Below, in pieces: positions 34,324 through 44,064 of a stretch of DNA of 64,000 bases. Position 1 is the stretch's first letter. Each line of letters starts with the position of its first letter. Source of the stretch: Aerococcus agrisoli (GTDB lineage: Bacteria > Bacillota > Bacilli > Lactobacillales > Aerococcaceae); the NCBI RefSeq assembly GCF_003797145.1, contig NZ_RKMG01000008.1, positions 1 to 64,000 of the forward strand. The letters run 5' to 3'. The notes below the pieces were generated by a model. It did not search any database. It was not told where the DNA came from and saw only the letters and a program-made list of their open reading frames with translations. Made by a program: the position numbers and the translations under genes.

Positions 34324-34453
34324 TGAAAATCCCGATATGTTGGGATGTAAATTTTATGTCAATTTTCATAATTGACAAGGATGATGACGTTTTCCACAAA
34401 TTCATGTCTAAATTTGCATACTTAACCGTCCTTCTCATTTAATGAGAAGCCTC

Positions 34454-35824
34454 TCATTCTGCGCTAGATGACTGACTTTGACTTTCAACTGTGCTTGATG
34501 CGGAAGTTGAACTTGTGCTAGCTGCTGCATCGACCGCGCTCGCAGACGAAGTACTGTCCGCACCACTAGATGCACCACTTACACTAGATTCAGTTCCTGA
34601 AGCACTTGCGCTACTTGCGTCACTTGAAACTGCTTCTGAACTAAGTGCTGACGATGAAACTTCGCTCGTAGCTGCTGATTCAGCCGCCACAGACTCTTCA
34701 TAAGCTTTCTTATCTTCCTCCGAAGCGTAAGGGTTGTTCCCGGCATTCAGTTCCGTGAAATAAATCGCCACTTCCATATCAATCAGACCAGTTTGTCCGT
34801 CCAATTGCTTAAGGATACCATTATAATAACTCATTCGTTCACCAATTGAACTGATAAAGCCTACAACCACATTCCCGTCCACCATTTGCAAGGCAATACG
34901 GTCATCGTTTGTGTCGTCACCCATGTAGCTCACGTAATCAATCTGTTGAATAATATCATCAGACAGACTCGCAATCGCCTCCACAGCTTCCGTCATTTTC
35001 GCCCGTTCCTGCTCATTGGCCATATCAAAACCTTCGAATAACGGCAATTCCTTCTCAAGATTCGCAATTGGCGTATCCAAAATTTGATCATTCTCTAGTA
35101 ATGGGTAAAAGAAGTCAGCATTTTTAATATAACCAATTTGTCTGAACGGAGACACACTCACGGTAACCTGGTTGTAATTCTCGACCTCGACAACGGCTGA
35201 TTTAATCGATGGATTCTGATTGACAATCGATTTTTCCACGTCCGCTGTTTTGAAGCCAAGTTGAAACACAGACATATCTGTTTTTAACGGTGATAAATTC
35301 AACTTCGCTTCACTGTTGTCCACGCCTTCTACCGAAATCGAAGATACATGATTCAATGGTGAAACAAAATAACCTGAAATTACTAAGGAAATCACGAATG
35401 GCGCCAAGAATAATAATCGTTTACGCCAAGGTGTCACGTGTTTTTCCTTATTTTTGGGCTTGTTGATTTTATGACCCGCATCCGGATTTTGCGGTTGCTT
35501 TTGCGCTTTTTTGCTAAAAAGATTGGTCAAATGTGGCTTTGGTATTTTCTTTGTTGGTACTAATGAATGAGATGACGCTTTAGCTTGCTTTTGTGCATGA
35601 TCTTGGTCACCATCATGCTCATGTCTCGTTCGCGGCGGCTGAGCTTGCTTGGACCGGTCTGTCGTGTTGCCTGGTCGTAGACGATTTGACTTGTTGGGGA
35701 TTGTTGCACTAGTGTGGTGCCCCTTCGCTTGCTCAAGTCGCTTCATTTTCGCCATACGTTCCTTATGTTGCTGTTCGCGTAACTTTTTGTTGTGTTCATA
35801 TTTTCGTTGTTCTTCCAAATCCAT
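34454..35824 (-). CDS. divIB: Cell division protein DivIB/FtsQ
   Basis: 456 aa bitopic protein of the divisome core with DivIC and FtsL. Basic cytoplasmic N-terminus (about 135 residues, Lys/Gln/His rich), one membrane helix (about 137-155), a POTRA domain starting at SSISVEGVDN, and the beta domain. The last 75 or so residues are almost only Ser, Ala, Thr, Val and Glu; such a tail is longer than I expect for the family and would lie outside the membrane near the wall. AAAGGAGG before ATG. Confidence 0.92.
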   Translation of the reverse strand: MDLEEQRKYEHNKKLREQQHKERMAKMKRLEQAKGHHTSATIPNKSNRLRPGNTTDRSKQAQPPRTRHEHDGDQDHAQKQAKASSHSLVPTKKIPKPHLTNLFSKKAQKQPQNPDAGHKINKPKNKEKHVTPWRKRLLFLAPFVISLVISGYFVSPLNHVSSISVEGVDNSEAKLNLSPLKTDMSVFQLGFKTADVEKSIVNQNPSIKSAVVEVENYNQVTVSVSPFRQIGYIKNADFFYPLLENDQILDTPIANLEKELPLFEGFDMANEQERAKMTEAVEAIASLSDDIIQQIDYVSYMGDDTNDDRIALQMVDGNVVVGFISSIGERMSYYNGILKQLDGQTGLIDMEVAIYFTELNAGNNPYASEEDKKAYEESVAAESAATSEVSSSALSSEAVSSDASSASASGTESSVSGASSGADSTSSASAVDAAASTSSTSASSTVESQSQSSSAE

Positions 35825-35890
35825 TTAGCCGCCTCCTTTCTTCATAAAAGTGACCTATTCGCTAAAATAAGTCACCACTTTCAATTTTGT

Positions 35891-36988
35891 TTATTTGATT
35901 AAGTTTTCGATGACTTGAATTAAACGGTCACCGGCATCAGGTACACCTTGTTTTAAGGCGTTGTCGGCGATTTTGTCACGTTCTTGATCGTTGGCCATTA
36001 AGTCATCAATGGCAGCCACGAAGTCTGTCACATTTAAATCGTCTTCTAAAATCATTTCCGCACCGTGGTGTTTCACCAATGAGCGGGCATTCATTTCTTG
36101 ATGGTTTGCAGTAACATTTGGACTTGGAATCAAGATTGACGGTGTACCTAAGGCTGTTAATTCAGTCATGGTAGTCGCACCAGAACGGCTGACGACTAGG
36201 TCGATTGTCTTGAATAGAGCAGGCATGTTATTGATGTAAGACACAATGCGGACATTGTCCCATTCGTTGAAATCATCAAATGCCTCTTCAAATTCTTGAT
36301 AGTAGCTATCCCCTGTGGCAATCAGTACTTGATAGTCTTTTTGGATAAAATCAGGAATGGCTTGTTTCACTGTTTGGTTGATTTTTAAAGCACCACGAGA
36401 ACCACCGAAGATCAAAACGGTTGGTTTGTCTTTGCCTAAACCATATTCGCTAAGGTCAGCTTTGGCCGTAATGTTGGCCACTTCTTGGGCACGTGGGTTA
36501 CCAGTGAACACGACTTTATCGTTGTAACGTTTAAAGTCTTTACGCACGTCTTCAAAACAGATGGCGATTTTTTTCATGAAAGGTGCCAAGAATTTATTGG
36601 TCATACCAGCAACTGAGTTTTGCTCGTGAATGATACTTGGTACGCCCAAACGACTTGCTGCATATAATACAGGCGCACAAACGTAACCACCTGTACCAAT
36701 GGCAACATCCGGATTAAAGGCACGAACGATTTGTTTCGCTTTTCGAATTGAATCGAACATGTAGTAAACAGTACGTGCATTATCTAGTGAAAATGAACGT
36801 TTAATCCCTTGAATTTGAATGGTCTTGAAATCTACGCCCTCTGCCGGCACGATTTTTGATTCCAAACCGCCTTGAGTACCCACATAAAGAAATTCCGCAT
36901 CTGGGTACTTGGCTAAAATTTGTTTTCGTAAGGCAAGGGCTGGGTAGATATGTCCACCCGTACCCCCACCTGATAGTAAAATACGCAT
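35891..36988 (-). CDS. murG: UDP-GlcNAc:lipid I N-acetylglucosaminyltransferase
   Basis: Makes lipid II from lipid I on the inner face of the membrane. 365 aa, GT-B fold. The N-terminal glycine loop SGGGTGGHIYPALAL and the second loop FGGSRGALKIN are present, as is SRSGATTMTELTALG for UDP-GlcNAc binding. AAAGGAG before ATG. It sits between murD and divIB, the usual place in Lactobacillales. Confidence 0.97.
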   Translation of the reverse strand: MRILLSGGGTGGHIYPALALRKQILAKYPDAEFLYVGTQGGLESKIVPAEGVDFKTIQIQGIKRSFSLDNARTVYYMFDSIRKAKQIVRAFNPDVAIGTGGYVCAPVLYAASRLGVPSIIHEQNSVAGMTNKFLAPFMKKIAICFEDVRKDFKRYNDKVVFTGNPRAQEVANITAKADLSEYGLGKDKPTVLIFGGSRGALKINQTVKQAIPDFIQKDYQVLIATGDSYYQEFEEAFDDFNEWDNVRIVSYINNMPALFKTIDLVVSRSGATTMTELTALGTPSILIPSPNVTANHQEMNARSLVKHHGAEMILEDDLNVTDFVAAIDDLMANDQERDKIADNALKQGVPDAGDRLIQVIENLIK

Positions 36989-37013
36989 AGTTTGCTCCTT
37001 TATGTGCCCTGTC

Positions 37014-38414
37014 TTATAGACTGTCTGGGTTGGCTAAGGCTTCGATGGCCTTAATGTAACGGTCCCCACGGTTTTCAAAGTTTGGATATTGATCCCATGA
37101 AGCTGAAGCTGGTGATAGCAAGATGATGTCGCCTTCGTTTGAAAGTTCTAGTGCTTTTTGTACCGCATCTTCAATCCACTCTGCTTTGGCAATCGCTGTA
37201 ATGCCTTGCGCTTGACATAAAGCTTGGAATTTATCGGCAGATTCACCTGAAATAACCATCGCATGTACATTCGTCATGTGTTCGCCTAGTTCATCAATAG
37301 CATTTCCGCGGTCTAAACCACCAGCTAACCATACAAGGCTGTCATTTGGCCCCATAAATGAATCTAAGGCTGTAATCGTAGCATCATTGTTGGTTGCTTT
37401 TGAGTCGTTGTAAAAACGACGGCCGTCGATTTCAGCAACAAATTGTAGACGATGTTTCACACCGTGGAATTGGGCAATCCCTGCTTTGATGTCTTCGTTT
37501 GATAGGCCTAGTAATTTGCCGACTGCCATGGTCACTAACATATTTTCTACGTTGTGATTCCCTGGTAGCAATAAATCACGACGGTCTAATACGACTTCAT
37601 CATGCCACATGAATTTTTCTGTTTCACGGTCAAACCATGCACCATCAGCTTGTTTGCTTGTTGATGAGAACGGTACGATGGTTGCGTTTGTTTGGCGGTC
37701 ACCAAATACGCCTTTTTGGTCAGCGTTTAAGATGAGGTAATCGTCACTTGTTTGGTTAGCTGTAATGCGCCATTTAGCTGAAATATATTCTTCCATTGAG
37801 CCATGGTAGTCTAAATGCGCACCATAGATATTGGTGATGGCCGCAATATGCGGTTTGAATTCGCTAGTACCCATTAATTGGAATGAAGATAATTCTAAAA
37901 TCAGACGGTCAGCTTCGCTCGCTTGGCTAGCAATGTCTAGTGAAGGGATCCCAATGTTTCCGCCGACGAAGCTTTGTCCTGAAAGGTTGCTTGCATGAGA
38001 TAACATTTCACCAACTAGGCTGGTGGTTGTCGTTTTCCCATTAGATCCTGTAATACCGATAATCATCGCGTCAGTCATCTTATCTGCTAATTCAACGTCG
38101 GTGTATACGGGTAGGCCAATTTCCAAGGCACGAACGACCATTGGGTTTGTGTATGGGATACCTGGGTTTTTCACCATGAAGGCGAAATCTTCGTCTAGTA
38201 GGGAAACCGGATGTGATCCTGCTACAACACGTGCGTTATTTTCGTCGATTAGTTGTTGTGCTTCTTTGTTTTCGTCTAGGGGTTTGAAGTCGTTAACGGT
38301 AACGATTGCGCCCAAGGCATTTAGATGTTGTACGACAGATACGCCTGTTTTGGCTAAGCCTAATACTAAAATTTTCTTGTTACGAATTGATTCACGCCAT
38401 TCAGCTGCTTGCAT
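37014..38414 (-). CDS. murD: UDP-N-acetylmuramoyl-L-alanine:D-glutamate ligase
   Basis: Adds D-glutamate to UDP-MurNAc-L-Ala, cytosolic, ATP-dependent. 466 aa with three Mur-ligase domains: N-terminal Rossmann-like (VLGLAKTGVS), central ATPase with GITGSNGKTTTTSLVG, and C-terminal domain with LAGGLDRGN and LLSPASASWDQY. Ribosome site AAGGGG. In the murein gene row between mraY and murG. Confidence 0.97.
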   Translation of the reverse strand: MQAAEWRESIRNKKILVLGLAKTGVSVVQHLNALGAIVTVNDFKPLDENKEAQQLIDENNARVVAGSHPVSLLDEDFAFMVKNPGIPYTNPMVVRALEIGLPVYTDVELADKMTDAMIIGITGSNGKTTTTSLVGEMLSHASNLSGQSFVGGNIGIPSLDIASQASEADRLILELSSFQLMGTSEFKPHIAAITNIYGAHLDYHGSMEEYISAKWRITANQTSDDYLILNADQKGVFGDRQTNATIVPFSSTSKQADGAWFDRETEKFMWHDEVVLDRRDLLLPGNHNVENMLVTMAVGKLLGLSNEDIKAGIAQFHGVKHRLQFVAEIDGRRFYNDSKATNNDATITALDSFMGPNDSLVWLAGGLDRGNAIDELGEHMTNVHAMVISGESADKFQALCQAQGITAIAKAEWIEDAVQKALELSNEGDIILLSPASASWDQYPNFENRGDRYIKAIEALANPDSL

Positions 38415-38441
38415 GTTGATTTCCCCTTTTTGTTAATTTGA

Positions 38442-39392
38442 TTATTTAAATAATAGAACGCCGATTAGGGCTGCGATTAGGCCGACAATCCAGAATACGA
38501 TGTCGACTTTCCATTCACTCCAACCAATCATTTCAAAGTGGTGGTGGATTGGTGACATTTTAAAGACACGTTTACCAGTTAGTTTGAATGAAGTTACTTG
38601 GATGATTACACTAGCTGTTTCGATGACATAGACTAGACCAATCAATAGTAGTGACCAAGGATTGCCTAACATTACTGAAATAACAGCTAATAAGGCACCT
38701 AATGATAATGAACCTGCGTCACCCATAAAGATTTTGGCAGGTTTGCGGTTAAAGAATAGGAAACCTAATAGACCCGCTACGATAGCAATACAGAAGGCGC
38801 CGATACCACGTTCACCCATGCTGAATGCGATATAAGCATAGGTTGAGAATGAAATGACACCCAAACCTGATGATAGCCCGTCTAAACCATCTGTTAAGTT
38901 AAAGGCATTTGAGAAGCCTGTAATCCAGATTAATAAGAAGATAAAGACGAATAGGACATTGGTAATGCCTGCTGTAAATGGAAACGGAATAGACACGTGG
39001 AAACGAATCACACGGATAAAGAAGACGATTAAAGCTGAACCAACAATTTGTAGGATCAGTTTTTGTAATGATGTTAACCCTTCATTTTGTTTCTTGAAGA
39101 TTTTCAAGAAATCATCCGTGAAGCCGATAGCAGCGAAGAAGATCATAGTTGCAACTAACAACCATACTTCTGAGTGCCATTCGCCTGTGATAAGTGACCA
39201 AATCAATAAGCCGATAAATGCGGCAGAAAGGAAGACTACGCCACCCATAGCTGGAGTACCAGATTTGGCTTTATGCCATGCTGGACCCTCGTCTCGGGTT
39301 ACCTGACCAAATTGTTTCTCCCGCATAAATTTGATAAAAAATGGCATCCCGACTAGTGTAAGTACGAGTGTAATAATGAATAGTAGTGACAT
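38442..39392 (-). CDS. mraY: Phospho-N-acetylmuramoyl-pentapeptide transferase
   Basis: Integral membrane enzyme that links the UDP-MurNAc pentapeptide to undecaprenyl phosphate (lipid I). 316 aa, about ten helices. Conserved segments: GTPAMGGVVFL, the Asp-rich GFTDDFLKIFKKQN, NLTDGLDGLSSG, FMGDAGSLSLGA and the MSPIHHHFE histidine loop. GGAAAGGAAA before ATG. Slightly shorter than the 320-360 aa of many homologues. Confidence 0.97.
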   Translation of the reverse strand: MSLLFIITLVLTLVGMPFFIKFMREKQFGQVTRDEGPAWHKAKSGTPAMGGVVFLSAAFIGLLIWSLITGEWHSEVWLLVATMIFFAAIGFTDDFLKIFKKQNEGLTSLQKLILQIVGSALIVFFIRVIRFHVSIPFPFTAGITNVLFVFIFLLIWITGFSNAFNLTDGLDGLSSGLGVISFSTYAYIAFSMGERGIGAFCIAIVAGLLGFLFFNRKPAKIFMGDAGSLSLGALLAVISVMLGNPWSLLLIGLVYVIETASVIIQVTSFKLTGKRVFKMSPIHHHFEMIGWSEWKVDIVFWIVGLIAALIGVLLFK

Positions 39393-39439
39393 GTTGTTTC
39401 CTTTCCCTTTTTGAGTTGTGATTTTTTAAGTTAAATGCA

Positions 39440-41581
39440 TTATGACTCCGCTAATTGTAACACAATCTGCTTGTTGGACTGAATAGATTCCCCAACAGCA
39501 ATTGATTGGCCGACAACTAAGCCTTCGCCATCTAATTTCACTTCAATACCCAATAAATCAGCAAGTGCTTGACTAGCTGTTGCATTTAAACCAGTGAAGT
39601 CTGGCATGGTTGGATTCGCATCGTTGGTCAATAAGAAGATTGGTTGTGTGATAGATACAGATTCTTGACCAACCGGTGTTTGGCTGACAATTGTATCCCC
39701 TTCTCCAATGACTTCAACATTGACAAAGCTTGCATCCGTTAATGTTTGTTGGGCTACGCTGACTGATGTACCTGAAACATCTGGCACGGTAGCCGTTGTA
39801 GCTGTTTCACCATCACCTAAGGCATTATATTCTAAGGCTCTTGTTAGTAGTGGTGTATAAATTTGCGTTAACATTTCGCTGGCAGTCGTCGTTAAATTCT
39901 TCGGTTGTTCAGCTGTAATGTACAAGATGTATTGTGGATCTTCACTTGGTACAAAACCTACCACTGAGTATAGATACTTGGTTAAGCCGGCTTCGTATGT
40001 ATTCGTTTCTTGGTTGAAGACTTCGGCTGTACCTGTTTTGGCAGATACAGTATAGCCGTCTAAGGCATAGGCCGTACCAGTACCGGTATCCGCATAAACA
40101 ACGGATTGTAAGTATTCCAAAGTTTTGGCTGCTGTTTCTTCAGAGATTGGTGATGAAACAACTTCTGGTTCGACAACGGTCATTTGACCATCTTCTTCAT
40201 AACGGTTAACCAATTGTAGTTTCATCATGTCCCCACCATTTGCAATTGAGGTGAAGGCTTGCACCATTTGATAAGGTGTCACGTAGATACCTTGACCGAA
40301 ACCGGTTGTGATTTTATCCGCTTCGTATTCGTAGTTCATTGAGCCGGCTACTTCATTGGCGAAGCCTGATCCGGTCTCTTGTAACAAACCAAATTCGCGA
40401 ATGTATTTTTCCCATACATCGTAACCCATTTCTCCAACTAAGTGGATCATCAAGGTGTTAGATGATTGTGATAACCCTTCTAGTTCGGTGATGACACCCC
40501 AACCAACGCCGTTATAGTCGGCAATGGTGCTGTCACCCATGGTAACTGGTGATGAATCGTAGAAAGCGTTAGGGTCAAAAACACCCTCCTCGATAGCTGC
40601 CGCTACCGTTAGGACTTTAATAGTCGATCCTGGTTCGTAGGCACGTTCCACAAGTAGGTTTTGCCACATATCTTCGATACCATCTTTGGTTTCTAGGTTA
40701 AAGGTTGGTCGTTGAGATGCTGCGACAATCGCCCCAGTTTTGGGGTTTACCAACATAGCGGTCATGGTTGACGGTTGGTATTCTTCATATACTTGGGTCA
40801 TTAAGGTTTCTAGATAGGTTTGTAGTCGTGAGTCCAATGTTAGGTAAACATCAGATCCGTCGACTGGTTCTTCGAGCACTTCTTTTGTGCCAGATAGTTC
40901 ATAGTTATAAGAGTTGGATTGGTATGATTTACGACCATTTGTCCCTTTTAACACTTCATCAAGCGATAACTCTAGACCCATTTGACCTGTTAAACGACTA
41001 TCGATAGCAGTACCTGCTTCAAGATATTCCGCATAACCGATTAAATGAGACGCAAAGACACCGTTTGGATATAAACGGGTTGGTGATTCTGTAAACATAA
41101 TTCCTGGTAGGTTTTGGTCATCAATGGCTTTCATTTCAGCGTATGTCAGGTTTTGACCAGCTGTACCAAATTCTACTTGGGCTGCGTCTTCTGTGTTTAG
41201 TGTTTTTAAGATATCGGCTTCAGACATATCAATGTATTGGCTCAAGGTCTTAGCAGTTTGTTCTTTATCGACAACATATTGTGGTTCCTCTGACTCCTCA
41301 GACCATTGATCCGTCAAAACGGCATACAACGAATAAGAAGTAGCATCCATTGCCAGCGTGTTGCCACCTACATCATAGATGGTGCCACGTTGTGCTGACA
41401 ATATGCTACTTCTATCATATAGTTCTTGGGCTCGAGCAGACAAATCTTGTCCGTTCGAAGTCCCAAAGACCATTATCTCAGTAAGTCGACCAATAAATAT
41501 GAAGAGTAAAATAACTGCTAAAAGAGCCGTAGTACCGATAGTTTTGCTACGATTTTTTTGGAGTTTTTTACTTTCTTTCAT
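39440..41581 (-). CDS. Penicillin-binding protein 2X/2B-type transpeptidase with PASTA domains
   Basis: Class B PBP, 713 aa, for septal cross-linking with FtsW. Membrane helix about residues 16-37, dimerisation module to about 240, then transpeptidase with SxxK in EPGSTIKV (Ser319, Lys322), SxN in LSQSSNTL and KTG in SAKTGTAEV. Two PASTA repeats end the chain (from about residue 590, VPDVSGTSV and MPDFTGLNA). It overlaps ftsL by one base (TAATG). The place between ftsL and mraY is that of pbpX/pbpB in Lactobacillales. Confidence 0.95.
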   Translation of the reverse strand: MKESKKLQKNRSKTIGTTALLAVILLFIFIGRLTEIMVFGTSNGQDLSARAQELYDRSSILSAQRGTIYDVGGNTLAMDATSYSLYAVLTDQWSEESEEPQYVVDKEQTAKTLSQYIDMSEADILKTLNTEDAAQVEFGTAGQNLTYAEMKAIDDQNLPGIMFTESPTRLYPNGVFASHLIGYAEYLEAGTAIDSRLTGQMGLELSLDEVLKGTNGRKSYQSNSYNYELSGTKEVLEEPVDGSDVYLTLDSRLQTYLETLMTQVYEEYQPSTMTAMLVNPKTGAIVAASQRPTFNLETKDGIEDMWQNLLVERAYEPGSTIKVLTVAAAIEEGVFDPNAFYDSSPVTMGDSTIADYNGVGWGVITELEGLSQSSNTLMIHLVGEMGYDVWEKYIREFGLLQETGSGFANEVAGSMNYEYEADKITTGFGQGIYVTPYQMVQAFTSIANGGDMMKLQLVNRYEEDGQMTVVEPEVVSSPISEETAAKTLEYLQSVVYADTGTGTAYALDGYTVSAKTGTAEVFNQETNTYEAGLTKYLYSVVGFVPSEDPQYILYITAEQPKNLTTTASEMLTQIYTPLLTRALEYNALGDGETATTATVPDVSGTSVSVAQQTLTDASFVNVEVIGEGDTIVSQTPVGQESVSITQPIFLLTNDANPTMPDFTGLNATASQALADLLGIEVKLDGEGLVVGQSIAVGESIQSNKQIVLQLAES

Positions 41582-42036
41582 TATTCAACATTCCTTATAT
41601 TTTCTTCGTCCATTGTTAAGCCTTGTTCTCCCGCAATTTCCATAATACGTGAGTAAGTAGATAGTTCATGAACTTCTTGTGTTAGATTTTCTTTTTCAAT
41701 TTGTAATTCTTGGACTTCAGCTTGTTTGTCTTGTAGCTGTTGTGAAGTCGCACTCACATTAGCACGCATAATCACTAGTCCTAAAACCGCGGCAATCATC
41801 AGGGCAAAAACGCCTAGAATGGCCATTTTTTGAGGAATACTGATTGAGCGGTCTACTTTTACTTTGGTTTTTGTTTTTGTTGTGGTGTGTGGCACACTCG
41901 CAGGGATTGCAGCCATTGCTACATTCGCTTTTTGCGTTTGTTCTTTCGGATATGCCGGGATGTTGGGTATTGCTTTCTCAGCCGGCATTGCATGTTTTTC
42001 CATGTTTAAGCGGTCTTTTAGGATAAATATCGCCAT
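41581..42036 (-). CDS. ftsL: Cell division protein FtsL
   Basis: 151 aa. Cytoplasmic N-terminus of about 80 residues (Pro/Lys/Thr rich), one membrane helix (MAILGVFALMIAAVLGLVIM) and a short extracellular coiled coil (about 105-140) ending near the C-terminus. It forms a complex with DivIB and DivIC to activate septal synthesis. GGGAGC before ATG. Sequence is poorly conserved, so the call rests on architecture and place between rsmH and the PBP. Confidence 0.9.
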   Translation of the reverse strand: MAIFILKDRLNMEKHAMPAEKAIPNIPAYPKEQTQKANVAMAAIPASVPHTTTKTKTKVKVDRSISIPQKMAILGVFALMIAAVLGLVIMRANVSATSQQLQDKQAEVQELQIEKENLTQEVHELSTYSRIMEIAGEQGLTMDEENIRNVE

Positions 42037-42071
42037 AAAAACTGCTCCCTTCTCTATTATTGGCGTTTTTC

Positions 42072-43022
42072 TTATTTAATACGTTCAATAATGCGAAGTT
42101 TTGCACTTTGTGCGCGAGAATTATGTGCTAATTCTTCTTCACTTGCATAAATTGGTTTTCGATTTACGAGTTTAAAAGGTGCTTCAATATCAGCATTGAT
42201 TACAGGTAAGTTCGCCGGTAATTCTTCACCAGTTGAGGCATCTTTATACATTTGTTTTACGATACGGTCTTCTAGAGATTGGAAGGAAATCGTTGAAATA
42301 CGGCCACCCACATTTAGTAACGTTAGCGCTTGCTCGATAGAGTCTTCAATCGCACCTAATTCGTCATTCACTGCAATACGCACAGCTTGGAATACCCGTT
42401 TTGCTGGGTGTCCACCTTTACGGCGTGCCGGTGCAGGAATGGCTTCTTTAATGATGTCTACAAGCTCTTCTGTTCGTGTAATACGGTGGTCAGCACGACG
42501 TTGTTCAATTTTTCGTGCAATTTGTTTCGAAAATTTCTCTTCTCCGTAACGGTAAAAAATACGGACTAAATCACTATAGTCCCATTCGTTAATAATGACT
42601 TCTGCAGTCAATTCTTGCGTTTGGTCCATTCTCATATCTAATGGCGCATCTTGGTGGTATGAAAAACCACGTTCAATTTCGTCAAGTTGAGGTGAGCTCA
42701 CCCCAAGGTCATAGAGAATACCGTCAACGCCGGTAATACCCAATTTTTCTAATTCAGCGCGAATATGACGGAAATTATTGTGTACTAGGGTAACTTTGCC
42801 AGAAGCAATTTCATCCGCTAGTCTTTCCTGTGCATTGGCAATTGCCACCAAATCTTGATCAAACGCTATTAAACGACCTTGATCAGATAAAGCTTCTACA
42901 ATTTTCGCGCTATGTCCAGCGCCACCCAAAGTACAATCCACATAAATACCGTCTGGTTTGATTGCTAAGCCGTCTACTGATTCGTTTAATAACACTGAGA
43001 TGTGATGGAATTCTTTCGCCAT
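42072..43022 (-). CDS. rsmH: 16S rRNA (cytosine-1402-N4)-methyltransferase
   Basis: 316 aa SAM-dependent methyltransferase (MraW) that modifies C1402 in the decoding centre. Starts [17 protein letters not shown] motif [43 protein letters not shown]; and the C-terminal [11 protein letters not shown]. Second gene of the mraZ operon. Confidence 0.97.
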   Translation of the reverse strand: MAKEFHHISVLLNESVDGLAIKPDGIYVDCTLGGAGHSAKIVEALSDQGRLIAFDQDLVAIANAQERLADEIASGKVTLVHNNFRHIRAELEKLGITGVDGILYDLGVSSPQLDEIERGFSYHQDAPLDMRMDQTQELTAEVIINEWDYSDLVRIFYRYGEEKFSKQIARKIEQRRADHRITRTEELVDIIKEAIPAPARRKGGHPAKRVFQAVRIAVNDELGAIEDSIEQALTLLNVGGRISTISFQSLEDRIVKQMYKDASTGEELPANLPVINADIEAPFKLVNRKPIYASEEELAHNSRAQSAKLRIIERIK

Positions 43023-43093
43023 TTGTGCGCTTACCTCTTCTTTTTTATCTTTCTTTCACGATGTTCAAGTCAATTGAAAACATTTTTGTTTTT

Positions 43094-43525
43094 CTATAAT
43101 CCGAAGTCCATCATATCTTCTGCAATTTCTTCAAATTTCTCTTCGATTTCTGAAGAAGCATTTTCCCATTTTTCCTTAGACCAGATTTCAATCCGATCAG
43201 ATACACCCAGAATCAAACACTCTTTTTCAAGATCTGCGTATGAAACTAATGTCGTGGGGATATTGATGCGACCCTGCTTATCCACTTCAACTTCCGCCGC
43301 TGCAGAATAGAAGAATCGTGTAAAAGCACGTGCTTCTTTCTTAGCTAAAGGCAGTTGTTTCAGCTTTTCTTGGATTTTTTCCCAATTATCTAAAGGATAG
43401 CCAAAAACACACCCATCTAAACCACGTGTAATTACGAATTGGTTACCCAAGTCATCACGCAATTTGGCTGGGATGATGATACGCCCTTTGGCGTCGATAT
43501 TATGTTGAAATTCTCCCATTAACAT
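43094..43525 (-). CDS. mraZ: Transcriptional regulator MraZ
   Basis: 143 aa with two SpoVT-AbrB-type (MraZ) domains: [21 protein letters not shown] and later [13 protein letters not shown]. In other bacteria it binds repeated TGG boxes in its own promoter and represses the dcw operon. Four such boxes at exact ten-base steps are present directly upstream here. AAGGTGA seven bases before ATG. Confidence 0.96.
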   Translation of the reverse strand: MLMGEFQHNIDAKGRIIIPAKLRDDLGNQFVITRGLDGCVFGYPLDNWEKIQEKLKQLPLAKKEARAFTRFFYSAAAEVEVDKQGRINIPTTLVSYADLEKECLILGVSDRIEIWSKEKWENASSEIEEKFEEIAEDMMDFGL

Positions 43526-43569
43526 CTTTTCATCACCTTCTGTGCCTAACTTTAACCTTTATTGGTTTA

Positions 43570-43608
43570 AGTCTACCATATTCCCCCACTTTGCACCACA
43601 TTTCACCA
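43570..43608 (-). promoter_or_regulatory. mraZ promoter with four phased MraZ boxes
   Basis: On minus the region reads as four TGG boxes at ten-base steps (CCA on plus at 43576, 43586, 43596 and 43606), with AAAGTGGGG among them, followed by TGGTAGACT as an extended -10 (43570-43575). MraZ is known to bind repeated boxes of this kind, so self-repression is likely. Confidence 0.7.
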
Positions 43609-43639
43609 AAAAAAGGCTATTTTTTTATAAAATTGATAT

Positions 43640-43880
43640 TCACAGGTGGAAAAAGCCCGTTTTATCCACAATCTGAGCCTTTTTACACGCTTTGTCCGGC
43701 TATAGAAATGTCATTTTTAGTCGAATCTTTATGATTTTTGTGGAAATTTTTTGCTATTTGGTATTTTGTGGGGTGTGGATAGCACTTTTTTTGATTTTGG
43801 TGGGTCGATGTGGTGGATAATTTATTTAATGAATTGATGATGATGGGGAGGGAAAAAATAGGTACGGATAAATATGGGCA
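43640..43880. other. Gene-free stretch upstream of mraZ
   Basis: AT-rich and without a believable gene. An open frame on plus from 43810 has no ribosome site and runs across two terminators. Confidence 0.4.
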
Positions 43881-43881
43881 G

Positions 43882-43921
43882 AAAAAAACGAGAACATGTC
43901 TTTTAAAGAATTGTTCTCGTC
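43882..43921 (-). terminator. Second terminator ahead of mraZ
   Basis: Nine-pair stem ACGAGAACA/TGTTCTCGT (43888-43896/43912-43920) with an inner TCTTTTAAAGA and seven T on minus. With the hairpin at 44022 it isolates mraZ from upstream transcription. Its stem and loop resemble those at 4222. Confidence 0.65.
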
Positions 43922-44015
43922 TTATTTATGGGCTTTCGTTACACCTTATTTTTAAATCCTATACTTGTCTTGTTACTTCTCTTTTAAACTTTCGACCTGG
44001 AATAGAATTCGCACA

Positions 44016-44050
44016 AAATAAAAAGGCAGGGACAATTTGTCCCTACCTTT
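44016..44050 (-). terminator. Terminator of the DUF3397 gene
   Basis: AAAGGCAGGGACAA/TTGTCCCTACCTTT (44022-44050) with T on minus. Confidence 0.85.
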
Positions 44051-44064
44051 CGATCTTTTATCGT

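Noticed and set aside
39440-41581. Interrupted or duplicated PBP gene
   Set aside because: All three catalytic motifs and two PASTA units are in frame in one chain; nothing is broken.
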